Shown: piece by piece, positions 25,291 through 33,919 of the stretch
Layout of the letters: each line of letters begins with the position of its first letter
Position numbering within the stretch: position 1 is the first letter of the stretch
Source: Brevibacterium sanguinis
GTDB lineage: Bacteria > Actinomycetota > Actinomycetes > Actinomycetales > Brevibacteriaceae
Assembly (NCBI RefSeq): GCF_003315415.1
Contig: NZ_QNSB01000003.1
Coordinates: forward strand, 1-64,000
Reading direction: 5' to 3'
Length of the DNA stretch: 64,000 bases
Translations under genes and position numbers: made by a program
The notes under the pieces: model-generated
What the model was told of the DNA's origin: nothing
The model's input: the letters and a program-made list of their open reading frames with translations, nothing else
Databases searched by the model: none

Positions 25291-26346
25291 ATGTCAAAGA
25301 AATCCCTCCTCTCTGCCGCAGTTCTGGTCGCGGCCATCAGCGCAGTTTCCGCGTGTGGTGGATCGGGTTCGGACGCCGGTGCAAACACGGAAGTCAATAT
25401 CCTTGGCTACGCTGCGCTCTTCGAAGACAAGTACACCGAGGCAGTCATCAGCAAGTTCGAGGAAGAGCATTCCGAGATCGATGTCAATTTCGTGCCGGCT
25501 CAGAACAGCGCTGAAATGCTGGGCAAGCTGCGAAGCGAGAAGGCCAATCCCACAGTCGACGTGGCGATAATCGATACCTCCGTTGCCAATACGGGGAACA
25601 AGGAAGGTATCTTCTCGAAGATCACAGAGGACGAGGTGCCGAATCTCGCCAATGTTGTCGACATGGGCAAGAGCGCGGATGGATACGGGCCGGCCGTAAC
25701 GTTCGACAACCTCGTTGTCCTGCACAACACCGAGAAGGTTCCGCAGGCACCGAATGAAGTCGGCGATCTCTGGAATGCCCCCGACAAGTCGGTTGCGATT
25801 CCGGCGCCGCCCGACATCCAGGGCATCGCTCTCACCGTGCTCACTGCGAACAACCTCGGCGACGACTACAAACAGTCTATCGATCCGGCCATAGCGAAGC
25901 TCGGGGAACTGGCGCCAAAGGTCACGACCTGGGATCCGCAGCCGGACGTCTACCAGACTGTGATTTCGGGTCAGGCCCAGTACGCCATCGGGTGGAACGC
26001 TAGAGCACAGGTATTCAGTGATGAATCGGGCGGGACACTTGGGGTAGTCCAGCCCGAAGACGGTGTAGCTTTCCAGATCAACACAATCAACGCAGTGGAG
26101 GGAGCGAAGAACGCAGACGCTGCGAAGACCTTCATTGACTTCGCCCTGTCGAAGGAGGCGCAGGAGTCCTTTGCTGACACGATGTTCTATACTCCGACTG
26201 TCTCAAATGCCGAACTCTCGGAGGACACGAAGAAGCGGGTCGCGTCGCCGGAGGATCCGAACATCGTCGATATTGACTGGAACTGGATGTCGGACGAGCG
26301 CGACTCTTGGACCGAGCAATGGCGCCGCGGCGTCATCGGGGGCTGA
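25291..26346 (+). CDS. ABC transporter substrate-binding lipoprotein, polyamine type
   Basis: 351 aa. AAGGAG 9 bases before ATG 25291 fixes the start; signal peptide 1-21 and lipobox with Cys22 (AVSAC). The mature part is a type II periplasmic-fold binding protein of the spermidine/putrescine/iron(III) group (VNILGYAALFEDKYTEAVISK, VDVAIIDTS, AINTI-type hinge, ADAAKTFIDFALSKEAQE). Anchored outside the membrane, it delivers ligand to the permeases encoded downstream. Ligand unknown; the divergent amidase and RraA-like genes suggest an amide-bearing organic acid rather than a polyamine. Confidence 0.88.
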   Translation: MSKKSLLSAAVLVAAISAVSACGGSGSDAGANTEVNILGYAALFEDKYTEAVISKFEEEHSEIDVNFVPAQNSAEMLGKLRSEKANPTVDVAIIDTSVANTGNKEGIFSKITEDEVPNLANVVDMGKSADGYGPAVTFDNLVVLHNTEKVPQAPNEVGDLWNAPDKSVAIPAPPDIQGIALTVLTANNLGDDYKQSIDPAIAKLGELAPKVTTWDPQPDVYQTVISGQAQYAIGWNARAQVFSDESGGTLGVVQPEDGVAFQINTINAVEGAKNADAAKTFIDFALSKEAQESFADTMFYTPTVSNAELSEDTKKRVASPEDPNIVDIDWNWMSDERDSWTEQWRRGVIGG

Positions 26347-26349
26347 GGG

Positions 26350-27450
26350 ATGAGCATCAACACAGCGCACCTGAGTATCAGGAATCTGCAGAAGACCTAT
26401 CCGAAGACCACGGCGCCGGCTGTCGACGACGTCTGCCTCGAAGTAGCTGAAGGGGAGCTAGTGGCCCTGCTCGGTCCATCGGGTTGCGGAAAGACAACCA
26501 CCTTGCGCATGGTTGCGGGACTGCTCGACCCAAGCGCTGGTGAGATCGTCGTCAATGGAAAGGACGTCGTCTCGACACCCGTTCACAAGCGCGGAATGGG
26601 CATGGTGTTCCAGTCATACGCCCTCTTTCCGCATATGAATATCGCAGAGAATGTAAGCTTCGGTCTGCAGATGCGCAGACTGTCTCGAGCAGAGGCGACG
26701 AAGAAGGCTGACGAGGCGCTCGACATGGTTCAGCTGGGACATCTCAGGGACCGCCGTCCGGCTGAACTCTCTGGTGGTCAGCAACAGCGAGTCGCTCTTG
26801 CACGCGCACTCGTCATCGAACCAACCCTTCTGCTTCTCGACGAACCTCTATCGAATCTCGATGCGAAGCTCCGTGAGGCGATGCGACACGAGATTCGATC
26901 GATCCAACAGCGGCTCGGTACCACCACATTGTTCGTGACCCACGATCAGGACGAGGCGCTTGACATGGCCGATCGAATCGCAATCCTCAACAACGGGCGG
27001 ATCGAGCAGTACGCCCCACCGAGCGAAGTTTACGACCGACCGGCCACAAGGTTCGTCGCAAATTTCGTCGGAAAAGCCAATTTTCTCGATGTCGAGAACG
27101 TCGAGAAACTCGGAAATGACACCTACCGAGTAAAGACTAAGGAATTCGGGATGCTCGATGTGGGCGGTGTCGACGGACTTGATCCCACTCGCGCGAGCCT
27201 CGTGATCAGGCCGCATCGGCTCATGACCACCAAGGTCGATGACAGTGCGAAGAGTTCTCGTCCTGCATCGATCGGCGAGGTCATTGCAACGAGTTACACG
27301 GGCAATGTTCAGAGCTACGAGGTTCGGCTCAACGAATCCGCGGTTCTCCGCGTGGACCAACTCACTGACACCCTGAGAGATCTGCGGATGGGGGACCGGG
27401 TGCAGCTCACCTTCGATCCGGCAGAAGCCTATCTCGTCTCGGACCAGTGA
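26350..27450 (+). CDS. ABC transporter ATP-binding protein, PotA/MalK type
   Basis: 366 aa. Walker A GPSGCGKTT (42-50), Q-loop FQSYALFPHMN, signature LSGGQQQRVALARAL, Walker B LLLLDEPLSNLD, H-loop FVTHDQDEAL, and a C-terminal TOBE-type domain (ARASLVIRPHRLMTT to end). This is the CUT1/polyamine architecture, working as a dimer on the cytoplasmic face. It starts 3 bases after the binding-protein stop, with GAGGG overlapping that stop. Confidence 0.93.
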   Translation: MSINTAHLSIRNLQKTYPKTTAPAVDDVCLEVAEGELVALLGPSGCGKTTTLRMVAGLLDPSAGEIVVNGKDVVSTPVHKRGMGMVFQSYALFPHMNIAENVSFGLQMRRLSRAEATKKADEALDMVQLGHLRDRRPAELSGGQQQRVALARALVIEPTLLLLDEPLSNLDAKLREAMRHEIRSIQQRLGTTTLFVTHDQDEALDMADRIAILNNGRIEQYAPPSEVYDRPATRFVANFVGKANFLDVENVEKLGNDTYRVKTKEFGMLDVGGVDGLDPTRASLVIRPHRLMTTKVDDSAKSSRPASIGEVIATSYTGNVQSYEVRLNESAVLRVDQLTDTLRDLRMGDRVQLTFDPAEAYLVSDQ

Positions 27451-27460
27451 GGAGAGCGCC

Positions 27461-28351
27461 ATGACTTTGACACAGATGGGAAGCCGGAAGCGAACGACCG
27501 GATTCCGCAGTAGAAGGCGTTGGGAACTGTTCGGACTGTTGTTCCCTGGACTCCTGGGCATATTCGTCGGTTTCGTCCTTCCCGTATTCGTGATGTTCAG
27601 GATGTCCCTGAATACTCATGGAACAGGCGGCCAGCTGGTCGAATCTGTCAGCCTCGGTGCCTATCGGGCTGCCCTGACCGATCCGTTCTACTGGGAGGTC
27701 ATTGGAAACACTCTCGTGCTCGGACTCGGATGTGGCGCTGCAGCCACAATCCTGTCCTATCCGCTGGCCCTCTTTCTGGTGAGGACTACCTCGAAATGGA
27801 AGGGCGTGCTAATCGCGCTCGCCATCGCCCCGCTTCTCACCTCGGCAGTCGCTCGCACCTACGGTTGGATCGCGATCCTCGGTGACCAGGGAGTTGTCAA
27901 TGACTCCCTCATGAGGATCGGCGTCCTCGATGCGCCGATCCAGCTGAGCAACAATCTGCTCGGGACGACGATTGCGCTCGTCGAGATTCTCATGCCGTAC
28001 GCGATCCTCGCGATGATCTCCGGATTCGGACGGATCAGCCCCTCGCTCGAGGAAGCTGCTGGTTCCCTTGGAGCGTCGAAGCTCAAGACCTTTGTGCGGA
28101 TCACCTTGCCGTTGTCACTTCCCGGAGTATTCACGGGATTCCTCCTGGTCTTCGTTCTGGCGATCAGTTCGTTCGTCACACCGAGACTGTTGGGTGGCGG
28201 GCGAGTATTCATCCTCGCGACCGAGGTCTACAACGAAGCCACCCAGACTCTTAACTGGCCATTGGCATCGGCGCTGTCCGTGATTCTTCTCGTGGTCTTC
28301 GGCCTCATGATTGCCGTGTATCAGCGCCTCATCGCCAAGTTCGAAGGATAG
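27461..28351 (+). CDS. ABC transporter permease, PotB type
   Basis: 296 aa with six membrane helices and the cytoplasmic EAA loop EEAAGSLGASKLKTFVRITLP that contacts the ATPase. GAGGAG before ATG 27461. First of two permeases of the heterodimeric channel. Composition is as AT-rich as the rest of the island. Confidence 0.92.
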   Translation: MTLTQMGSRKRTTGFRSRRRWELFGLLFPGLLGIFVGFVLPVFVMFRMSLNTHGTGGQLVESVSLGAYRAALTDPFYWEVIGNTLVLGLGCGAAATILSYPLALFLVRTTSKWKGVLIALAIAPLLTSAVARTYGWIAILGDQGVVNDSLMRIGVLDAPIQLSNNLLGTTIALVEILMPYAILAMISGFGRISPSLEEAAGSLGASKLKTFVRITLPLSLPGVFTGFLLVFVLAISSFVTPRLLGGGRVFILATEVYNEATQTLNWPLASALSVILLVVFGLMIAVYQRLIAKFEG

Positions 28352-28360
28352 GGAACTGCC

Positions 28361-29143
28361 ATGTGGAAATTCTTCAACCAGGTCCTCGTTACCGTCGTCT
28401 ACCTGTTCCTCCTGGCCCCAATCATCGCCGTCGTCCTCATTTCATTCAACGGATCGGCGAAACTGTCAATCGATCTGGGTTCTCCGTCGTTGCAGTGGTA
28501 CGAAAGCATGCTCATGAACGAAGGGTTCATCGAGGGAGCGAAAGTCAGCTTCATCACGGCGAGCATCGTCGCCCTCGTCGTCCTGTGCTTTGGAGTACCG
28601 GTCGCTCTAGCCATTGCTCGTTATGACTTCAGGGGCAGGAGCTTCGTTTCCGGACTCTTCCTGTCACCGCTGCTCGTTCCCACGGTGGTCCTTGGACTCG
28701 GCCTACTGTTGGTTTTCCAACCGATCGCCCTGACGGGAACATACGCGGGCATTATCATCGCTCACTTCGGAATCACGGTGCCCTATGTTATCCGAACGAC
28801 TCTCATGAGCTTGACCACAAGCGACGTCTCCTGCGAGGAAGCGGCCAAAGTCCATGGGGCGAACAGCTGGGAGACCTTCCGCCGAGTCACTTTGCCGATC
28901 ATCTCCCCAGGCCTGATCGCCGGAGCAGTCATGGCTTTCATCATTTCCTTCGACGAAGCGGTCATCTCCCTATTCGTCGCAGGAGCGGGTCGAACGACCC
29001 TGCCCGTCGAGATGTTCAGGTACCTGCAGTACAGGTCAGACCCCGGGGTGGCAGCACTGTCCGTGATACTTATTGCGATCTCGGTGGTCATAGTCATCGT
29101 TGTCGAACGAGCTGTCGGACTGAGGAAAGTGATGAACAGTTGA
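28361..29143 (+). CDS. ABC transporter permease, PotC type
   Basis: 260 aa, six helices, EAA loop EEAAKVHGANSWETFRRVTLP, and ISFDEAVISLFVAG, which is typical of PotC proteins. Starts 9 bases after the first permease and completes a four-gene importer (binding protein, ATPase, two permeases). Confidence 0.92.
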   Translation: MWKFFNQVLVTVVYLFLLAPIIAVVLISFNGSAKLSIDLGSPSLQWYESMLMNEGFIEGAKVSFITASIVALVVLCFGVPVALAIARYDFRGRSFVSGLFLSPLLVPTVVLGLGLLLVFQPIALTGTYAGIIIAHFGITVPYVIRTTLMSLTTSDVSCEEAAKVHGANSWETFRRVTLPIISPGLIAGAVMAFIISFDEAVISLFVAGAGRTTLPVEMFRYLQYRSDPGVAALSVILIAISVVIVIVVERAVGLRKVMNS

Positions 29144-29238
29144 CTATTTCCTGTTCTTGGATTCAGCGGGAATCAGACGGATATTTCCGTTAGAAGACTT
29201 TCACCTCAACGAATGAGGCAGTACCAGCCCGACGCGAC

Positions 29239-29287
29239 ACGCCGGTGCTCGGCAGGACCGACACGTCGTCCTGCCGAGCACCGGCGT
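29239..29287. terminator. Strong bidirectional hairpin, 20-bp perfect stem
   Basis: ACGCCGGTGCTCGGCAGGAC (29239-29258) pairs perfectly with 29268-29287 across a 9-base loop. It lies between the convergent ABC operon and the VOC gene. No T-run on either side. Likely a shared terminator. A second, weaker stem CCCCGCTC/GAGCGGGG (29299-29306 with 29332-29339) follows, closer to the VOC gene end. Confidence 0.65.
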
Positions 29288-29358
29288 CGTCGGTCAGTCC
29301 CCGCTCACCAAAGAGAGCCGCTCACACATGAGAGCGGGGTGGCAGTGGTCGGGCTGGA

Positions 29359-29781
29359 TCATTCACCCTCGCAGGAGAAGGACCACATCACTCCGAACTT
29401 GTCGAAGACCTGGCCGTACCAGCCGCCCCACGGAGCGATCTCGAACGGCATTCCCTCGCTGCCCCCGGCTGCGATGAGCTTCTCGATGTAACCGCGTGCC
29501 TCGTCGGGGGTGTCGGTGGTGTAGAGCAGCGAATACGCGGTGCCCCGCACGGCATATTCGTTGCCGTCTTCCATGGCATCTCCGCCGGCGATGATGCCCG
29601 ACGGCATCTCCAGGGTCGCATGGGCCACCGCCTGCGGATCGGGCTCGAAAGGCATCTCTGGCATCGACATGTCACCATAGCGGAGGATGTTCAGCTCACC
29701 CCCGAACACCTCATGCCAGTGTTCCATCGCCTCGCCGGTGGTGCCGGGAAGAGAAATGTACGTTGCGAGTGAATGCGCCAC
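29359..29781 (-). CDS. VOC-superfamily protein, PhnB/glyoxalase-like
   Basis: 140 aa. TYISLPGTTGEAMEHWHEVFGGEL, the variable acidic middle, and the end PWGGWYGQVFDKFGVMWSFSCE match PhnB-type VOC proteins (DUF1338-like '3-demethylubiquinone-9 3-methyltransferase' domain). These dimeric beta-alpha proteins are often annotated as glyoxalase or bleomycin-resistance relatives but usually have no proven activity. Single gene. Confidence 0.87.
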   Translation of the reverse strand: MAHSLATYISLPGTTGEAMEHWHEVFGGELNILRYGDMSMPEMPFEPDPQAVAHATLEMPSGIIAGGDAMEDGNEYAVRGTAYSLLYTTDTPDEARGYIEKLIAAGGSEGMPFEIAPWGGWYGQVFDKFGVMWSFSCEGE

Positions 29782-29849
29782 AGTGGTCTCCTTCGTCGCT
29801 CTGAGCTGGTCTTCTCAGTATGCGCCCGTTCGGGGGCCCGCGGAACACC

Positions 29850-31292
29850 TCACCGAGGAGAGCTCACCGACGTCCCCGAGTTCAATGCCGGTCGACGATC
29901 CGCCGCCCCGAAAGCCTCCTCCAGGGTGAGCGCGAATTCGAGGAGCCGCTGTTCGCTGCGGGGCGGACCGATGACCTGAAGCCCGACCGGCAGCCCCTCG
30001 GAGGTGAAACCGGCGGGCAGGGACAGGGCCGGGCACCCGGTCATGGTCACCGCCGACGGCAGGGTCATCCATTCCAGGTAGTCATGCATCTCCACCCCGG
30101 CGACCGAATGGGGGTAGTCGAGGTCGCCGTCGAAGGGCACGACCTGAGCGACCGGACAGACGAGGAAATCGTGCTGGGTGAAGAACTCCCGGATCCGGTC
30201 GCTGATGACGGCGGATGCGAGTTCGGCCCGTGACACTTCAGGCCCGGACAGCCGGCGCCCGACTTCGACATTCCAGTGAATCGATTCACCCAGTTGGTCA
30301 CCGTGGGTCTCGACCAGAGACCCGAGGGCGGCCTCGAACTGCCAGGCTCGAAGGACCCCGAACGCATGAGCGGCACCGGTGAGGTCGGGATGGGTGTCGT
30401 CGACGATGACCCCCAGATCGGCGATGGAGCCGACCATCGATGTCAGCGCCTCGATGACCGCGTCTTCGACCGGGATGCCCAGACCGAGGTCGCGACTCCA
30501 GGCCACCCTGATCCCATTCGGGTCGAGACCATGGTCGAGGCCGGGGAAGTGCGCACCATAACCGACGGGTGATCGGGGATCGTCTCCGGCCTGGACCGAG
30601 AGCAGAAGGTAGAGATCACGCACCGTCCTGGCCAACGGTCCCTTGACCGACAGCCGCGTCCACGGCTGCTTCTCCGGCCAGCTCGGGACGGTGCCCAGGC
30701 TCGGTCGCAGCCCGACCACATTGCAGAAGGACGCCGGGGTCCGCAACGACCCTCCGGTGTCGGAGCCGTCGGCGATCGGCAGCATCCGGGCCGCGAGCGC
30801 GGCGGCGGCTCCTCCGCTGCTGCCGCCGGCACTGCGTGCGAGGTCCCAGGGGTTGTTCGTTCTGCCGTAGACGGGGTTGAAGGTGTGAGACCCCAGCCCG
30901 AGCTCCGGGACATTCGTCTTGCCCACAGTGACGACGCCGGCGGCCTTCTCCCTCTCCACGACACTGTGGTCGACCTCCGGGACGGTGTCGGCGAAGACCG
31001 TGGACCCGGATGTCGACAGCCAGCCTCGAACCGGCAGCGTGTCCTTGTGCGCGATCGGCAGCCCGTAGAGCGGCGGCAGGTTCTGCCGATTCCGGGTGAA
31101 ATGCTTGTCAAGGTCATCGGCCGCGGCGCGCGCCCGCTCACCGTCGAGGGCGACGATCGCGTTGACCTCTGGGTTCACTTCGTCGATGCGAGCGAGGTGG
31201 GCATCGAGGACCTCGCGGACGGATGCACTGCCTGAACGCATGAGCTCGACGAGTTCGACGGCGGTGAGGTCAGTGAGATCGGTCGGTGCCAC
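29850..31292 (-). CDS. Amidase (amidase signature family)
   Basis: 480 aa with the Ser-cisSer-Lys triad visible: Lys in LPIAHKDTLPV (about 82), the glycine/serine block SAGGSSGGAAAALAARM, and the nucleophile serine in GSDTGGSLRTPA. It hydrolyses a C-N amide bond; substrate unknown. GTG 31292 is preceded by AAAGGA. It is the second gene of a two-gene operon with an Nramp-like transporter 43 bases upstream, under a divergent Lrp-type regulator. Confidence 0.9.
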   Translation of the reverse strand: MAPTDLTDLTAVELVELMRSGSASVREVLDAHLARIDEVNPEVNAIVALDGERARAAADDLDKHFTRNRQNLPPLYGLPIAHKDTLPVRGWLSTSGSTVFADTVPEVDHSVVEREKAAGVVTVGKTNVPELGLGSHTFNPVYGRTNNPWDLARSAGGSSGGAAAALAARMLPIADGSDTGGSLRTPASFCNVVGLRPSLGTVPSWPEKQPWTRLSVKGPLARTVRDLYLLLSVQAGDDPRSPVGYGAHFPGLDHGLDPNGIRVAWSRDLGLGIPVEDAVIEALTSMVGSIADLGVIVDDTHPDLTGAAHAFGVLRAWQFEAALGSLVETHGDQLGESIHWNVEVGRRLSGPEVSRAELASAVISDRIREFFTQHDFLVCPVAQVVPFDGDLDYPHSVAGVEMHDYLEWMTLPSAVTMTGCPALSLPAGFTSEGLPVGLQVIGPPRSEQRLLEFALTLEEAFGAADRRPALNSGTSVSSPR

Positions 31293-31335
31293 TGAGGAGT
31301 CCTTTCGTGAAGCGGGGCGGAAATGTCCTCAGGGG

Positions 31336-32649
31336 TCAGCCGGAGTAGAGGCCGAGCGACTCGAGGACTTGGACGACGGCGAGGAAGCCGAAGAGGAGGA
31401 GGCAGGCGACGAGCGCGATGTTCGACAGCCAGCCGTTGCGCAGGCGCTGCGGCAGTGAACTCCGGTTGAGCAGGCGCAGGAGTGCGAAGGACAGGATCGG
31501 CAGCACGAAGGCGCTGACGGTGGCGTAGACGATGACGAGTGTCACCGGTTTGCCCAGGGTCGAGACGGCGAACGTGCAGACGAGTGCGTAGACGAGGGCG
31601 ACGCGGAACGGGATCGAAGCCGGAGCCATCTCGCGATCGGCGTGCTCGTCGGCGATGCCGCGCAGAACGCGGATGCTGTCGGCGGTGAGATAGCCGATCG
31701 CCGAGAACCCGCCGATGATCGAGGTGTAGACGATCGCGACGAGACTGACGAGGAACATGATCCGGCCGATGTCGCCCGCCAGGGGCTCGAGCAGATTCGC
31801 GATGGGGATGATGGCCTCGCCCTCGGTGATCGACGTCTGCGTGGTGTAGAGCAGATGCGTGCCGACCACGGACATCGCGATGGCGAAGATGCCGATGATG
31901 ACATAACTGGTCCCGGAATCGAGGCGCACGACGGACTTCCACTCCTGACCGCTCCAGCCCGACTCCCGGACCCAGTACGAATAGGCGAGGATCCCGATCG
32001 CTCCTCCGACGCCGCCGATGAGGGAGAGGACGGTGACGAATGAGCCTTCGGGCAGCGTCGGCAGGAGCGTGCTCGTCGCGGCCGCGGACGCTCCCTCACT
32101 GCCCGCCGAGCCGAAGGCGATCCAGATCATGCCGATGAACATGATCACGCCGAAACCGTACATCGCCTTCTCCACGACGCTGTATCGGCCGATGCCGACG
32201 AGGACGACGGCGGAGACGACGACGGCGGCGAACGCGGGCCAGTAGGGCAGACCAGGGAAGATCGCCTGGAGGGTGAGAGTGGTGATCGCTGTGAGGCCGG
32301 AGCCGTAGAAGAAGCCGACGAGGAGCACGATGACGAGGAAGAGTGCCGGGAAGAACCGACCGCCGAGGTCCGTGAGGTGGGAGAGGAACGTCCGGTCGGA
32401 GGTGAGCTGAAGCCGTGCGATCGCTTCGGACAGGGCGAACTTGAGGATGAGACCGACGACGAACACCCAGACCAGCCCGAGGCCGAACTGCGAGGCGGAA
32501 TTGAGCGTCGTGACCATGTCGCCTGCGCCCACGCTCGCCATCGCCAGGACGATGCCGGGGCCGACGAAGCGGAGCCGGGCTGCCCAGGAGCGTGGGGGAG
32601 CGTCCGCCGGCTTGGGGTTGATCTGAGGCTGAGTATTTGCGTTGGCCAT
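31336..32649 (-). CDS. Nramp-family-like transporter lacking the metal-binding motif
   Basis: 437 aa with about eleven helices. The opening RFVGPGIVLAMASVGAGDMVTTL aligns with Nramp helix 1, but the metal-binding DPGN is replaced by GAGD (about 41-44), and the MPHN-type motif of helix 6 by GVGGAIGILAYSYWVRESGW. GAGGAC precedes ATG 32649; a start at 32688 is possible but lacks a ribosome site. Canonical Nramp proteins carry Mn2+/Fe2+ with protons; without these ligands a metal substrate is doubtful. Operon with an amidase suggests transport of an amide or its product. LeuT-fold carrier is a safe description. Confidence 0.82.
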   Translation of the reverse strand: MANANTQPQINPKPADAPPRSWAARLRFVGPGIVLAMASVGAGDMVTTLNSASQFGLGLVWVFVVGLILKFALSEAIARLQLTSDRTFLSHLTDLGGRFFPALFLVIVLLVGFFYGSGLTAITTLTLQAIFPGLPYWPAFAAVVVSAVVLVGIGRYSVVEKAMYGFGVIMFIGMIWIAFGSAGSEGASAAATSTLLPTLPEGSFVTVLSLIGGVGGAIGILAYSYWVRESGWSGQEWKSVVRLDSGTSYVIIGIFAIAMSVVGTHLLYTTQTSITEGEAIIPIANLLEPLAGDIGRIMFLVSLVAIVYTSIIGGFSAIGYLTADSIRVLRGIADEHADREMAPASIPFRVALVYALVCTFAVSTLGKPVTLVIVYATVSAFVLPILSFALLRLLNRSSLPQRLRNGWLSNIALVACLLLFGFLAVVQVLESLGLYSG

Positions 32650-32810
32650 GTGTCCTCTTTGACGGTGTGGTCCGATGCGAACGTGCAACAGTGGGATGGG
32701 ATGGCATGTCTGACGACAACGATGTGTTGCGTCGATTTCATCGTAGGACTCTGCCCGGATCCTGACATCGGCCTGTCGAAGATTGACGGAATCTGACAGA
32801 ATCGAGGCCT
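32650..32810. promoter_or_regulatory. Divergent region with inverted and tandem repeats
   Basis: GCAACA (32685-32690) and TGTTGC (32725-32730) form an inverted pair with 34 bases between. Immediately before the regulator ATG, TGACGGAATC and TGACAGAATC stand head to tail (32784-32803). Either could be sites for the Lrp-type regulator; the second would allow autoregulation. Confidence 0.45.
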
Positions 32811-33851
32811 ATGTCCTCCAGTTCGTTCGACCCTTTGTCCGAAGACCGGCGTATCCGGGATCCCTCTGTCGCCGCCGGCAGTCGAGATGCGGTCGCGGGT
32901 CGGGACAGTGACACAGCACGGATTCTCGCGGCTCTGCAGGTGCATCCGCGAGCTTCCTGGCCGCAGATCGCCCAAGTCCTCGGGATGAACGAGCGCACGG
33001 TGGCCCGCAAAGGTCAGGACCTTCTCAGCAGGGGCGTCGTGAGAGTCTCGGTGGTGTCCGTGGGTGCGCGCGGCTCTCTTGTCGAGGTGGTGGCCGAACG
33101 GGGTGCCATGCGCATGGCGGCGAAGTATCTGGCGGCTCGCCAGGAGGTCCTCTGGCTGCACATGACGACAGGGCCGCAGGACCTCCTCGGCGAAGTCAAC
33201 GTGCCCGACTGGGAACTGGCCGACGTCGTCATCGACGAACTGCAGGCAGTGCCCGGAACCCAGGCGGTGCGGACCTATCCCATCCTCGACTATCTGCGAC
33301 TGGCCAAGGACTGGGACCCGGGGCTGCTGTCCGCGGAGGAGAGAACCGCGCTCGACGAGCAGAACGAGTTCCGCACCCCCTTCTATGAGATGGGGTTCGA
33401 TGCACCCGCTCTCGATCCGATGGACAGGCGGATCGGAGAGGAGTTGGCCCGCAACGGTCGGGCGACGTTCGTCGACCTCGGCCGTGCTGCCGGAGTGTCC
33501 GAATCGACCGTGCGCAGACGGGTCGCGCGGCTGGTCTCGACAGGGCGGATCGCCTTCCGGGCCGTGTTCGACCCGAAGCACCTCGGACTGCCGCTGACGG
33601 CAGTGCTGAAGCTGTCGGTGGCGCCGGTCCACCTGACTTCGGTGTGCGCGGCGGTCGCGGGTGATTCCCGGATCCGCAACGCCCTGGTGCTCACCGGTTC
33701 CGCTGCGGTCCTCGTCCAGGTCGATGTCACCACTCGCCGGGACCTCCTCGATCTCCTCGCGACTCATCCCATGATGGAGCACGTCGGCTCGGTCGAGACG
33801 TCGGTGGTCCTGCAGTCGGCGAAGAGGTCGAGAACACAGTTCGACGTGTGA
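32811..33851 (+). CDS. Lrp/AsnC-type regulator with two DNA-binding domains
   Basis: 346 aa, about twice a normal Lrp (150-165). Two AsnC-type helix-turn-helix units are visible: about 37-75 (RILAALQVHPRASWPQIAQV, LGMNERTVARK) and about 200-240 (MDRRIGEELARNGRATFVDL, AGVSESTVRRRVARL), each followed by a RAM-like alpha-beta region. It thus looks like a fused Lrp dimer. Divergent from the Nramp-like/amidase operon, which is its likely target, with an amino-acid or amide-related ligand as usual for the family. Confidence 0.88.
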   Translation: MSSSSFDPLSEDRRIRDPSVAAGSRDAVAGRDSDTARILAALQVHPRASWPQIAQVLGMNERTVARKGQDLLSRGVVRVSVVSVGARGSLVEVVAERGAMRMAAKYLAARQEVLWLHMTTGPQDLLGEVNVPDWELADVVIDELQAVPGTQAVRTYPILDYLRLAKDWDPGLLSAEERTALDEQNEFRTPFYEMGFDAPALDPMDRRIGEELARNGRATFVDLGRAAGVSESTVRRRVARLVSTGRIAFRAVFDPKHLGLPLTAVLKLSVAPVHLTSVCAAVAGDSRIRNALVLTGSAAVLVQVDVTTRRDLLDLLATHPMMEHVGSVETSVVLQSAKRSRTQFDV

Positions 33852-33878
33852 GCCGATGACGTCTCACCCGCGGACGTT

Positions 33879-33907
33879 ACTGAACCGCGATTCAGTGATC
33901 TATGTTA
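33879..33907 (+). promoter_or_regulatory. Promoter/operator of the hydrolase-ABC operon
   Basis: Perfect inverted repeat ACTGAA-CCGCGA-TTCAGT (33879-33896) followed by TATGTT (33901-33906), a possible -10 box placed 13 bases before ATG 33920. No ribosome site is seen upstream of that ATG, so a leaderless or very short leader transcript is likely. Confidence 0.45.
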
Positions 33908-33919
33908 CTGTCTGTGGTC

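Noticed and set aside
25291..29143. A true spermidine/putrescine importer
   Set aside because: Family resemblance is real, but the divergent amidase, RraA-like enzyme and FCD regulator make a polyamine unlikely; left as polyamine type with unknown ligand.
32650..33782. Upstream - strand extension of the Nramp-like frame opposite the Lrp-type gene
   Set aside because: Shadow of the Lrp-type gene; ATG 32649 has a good ribosome site.
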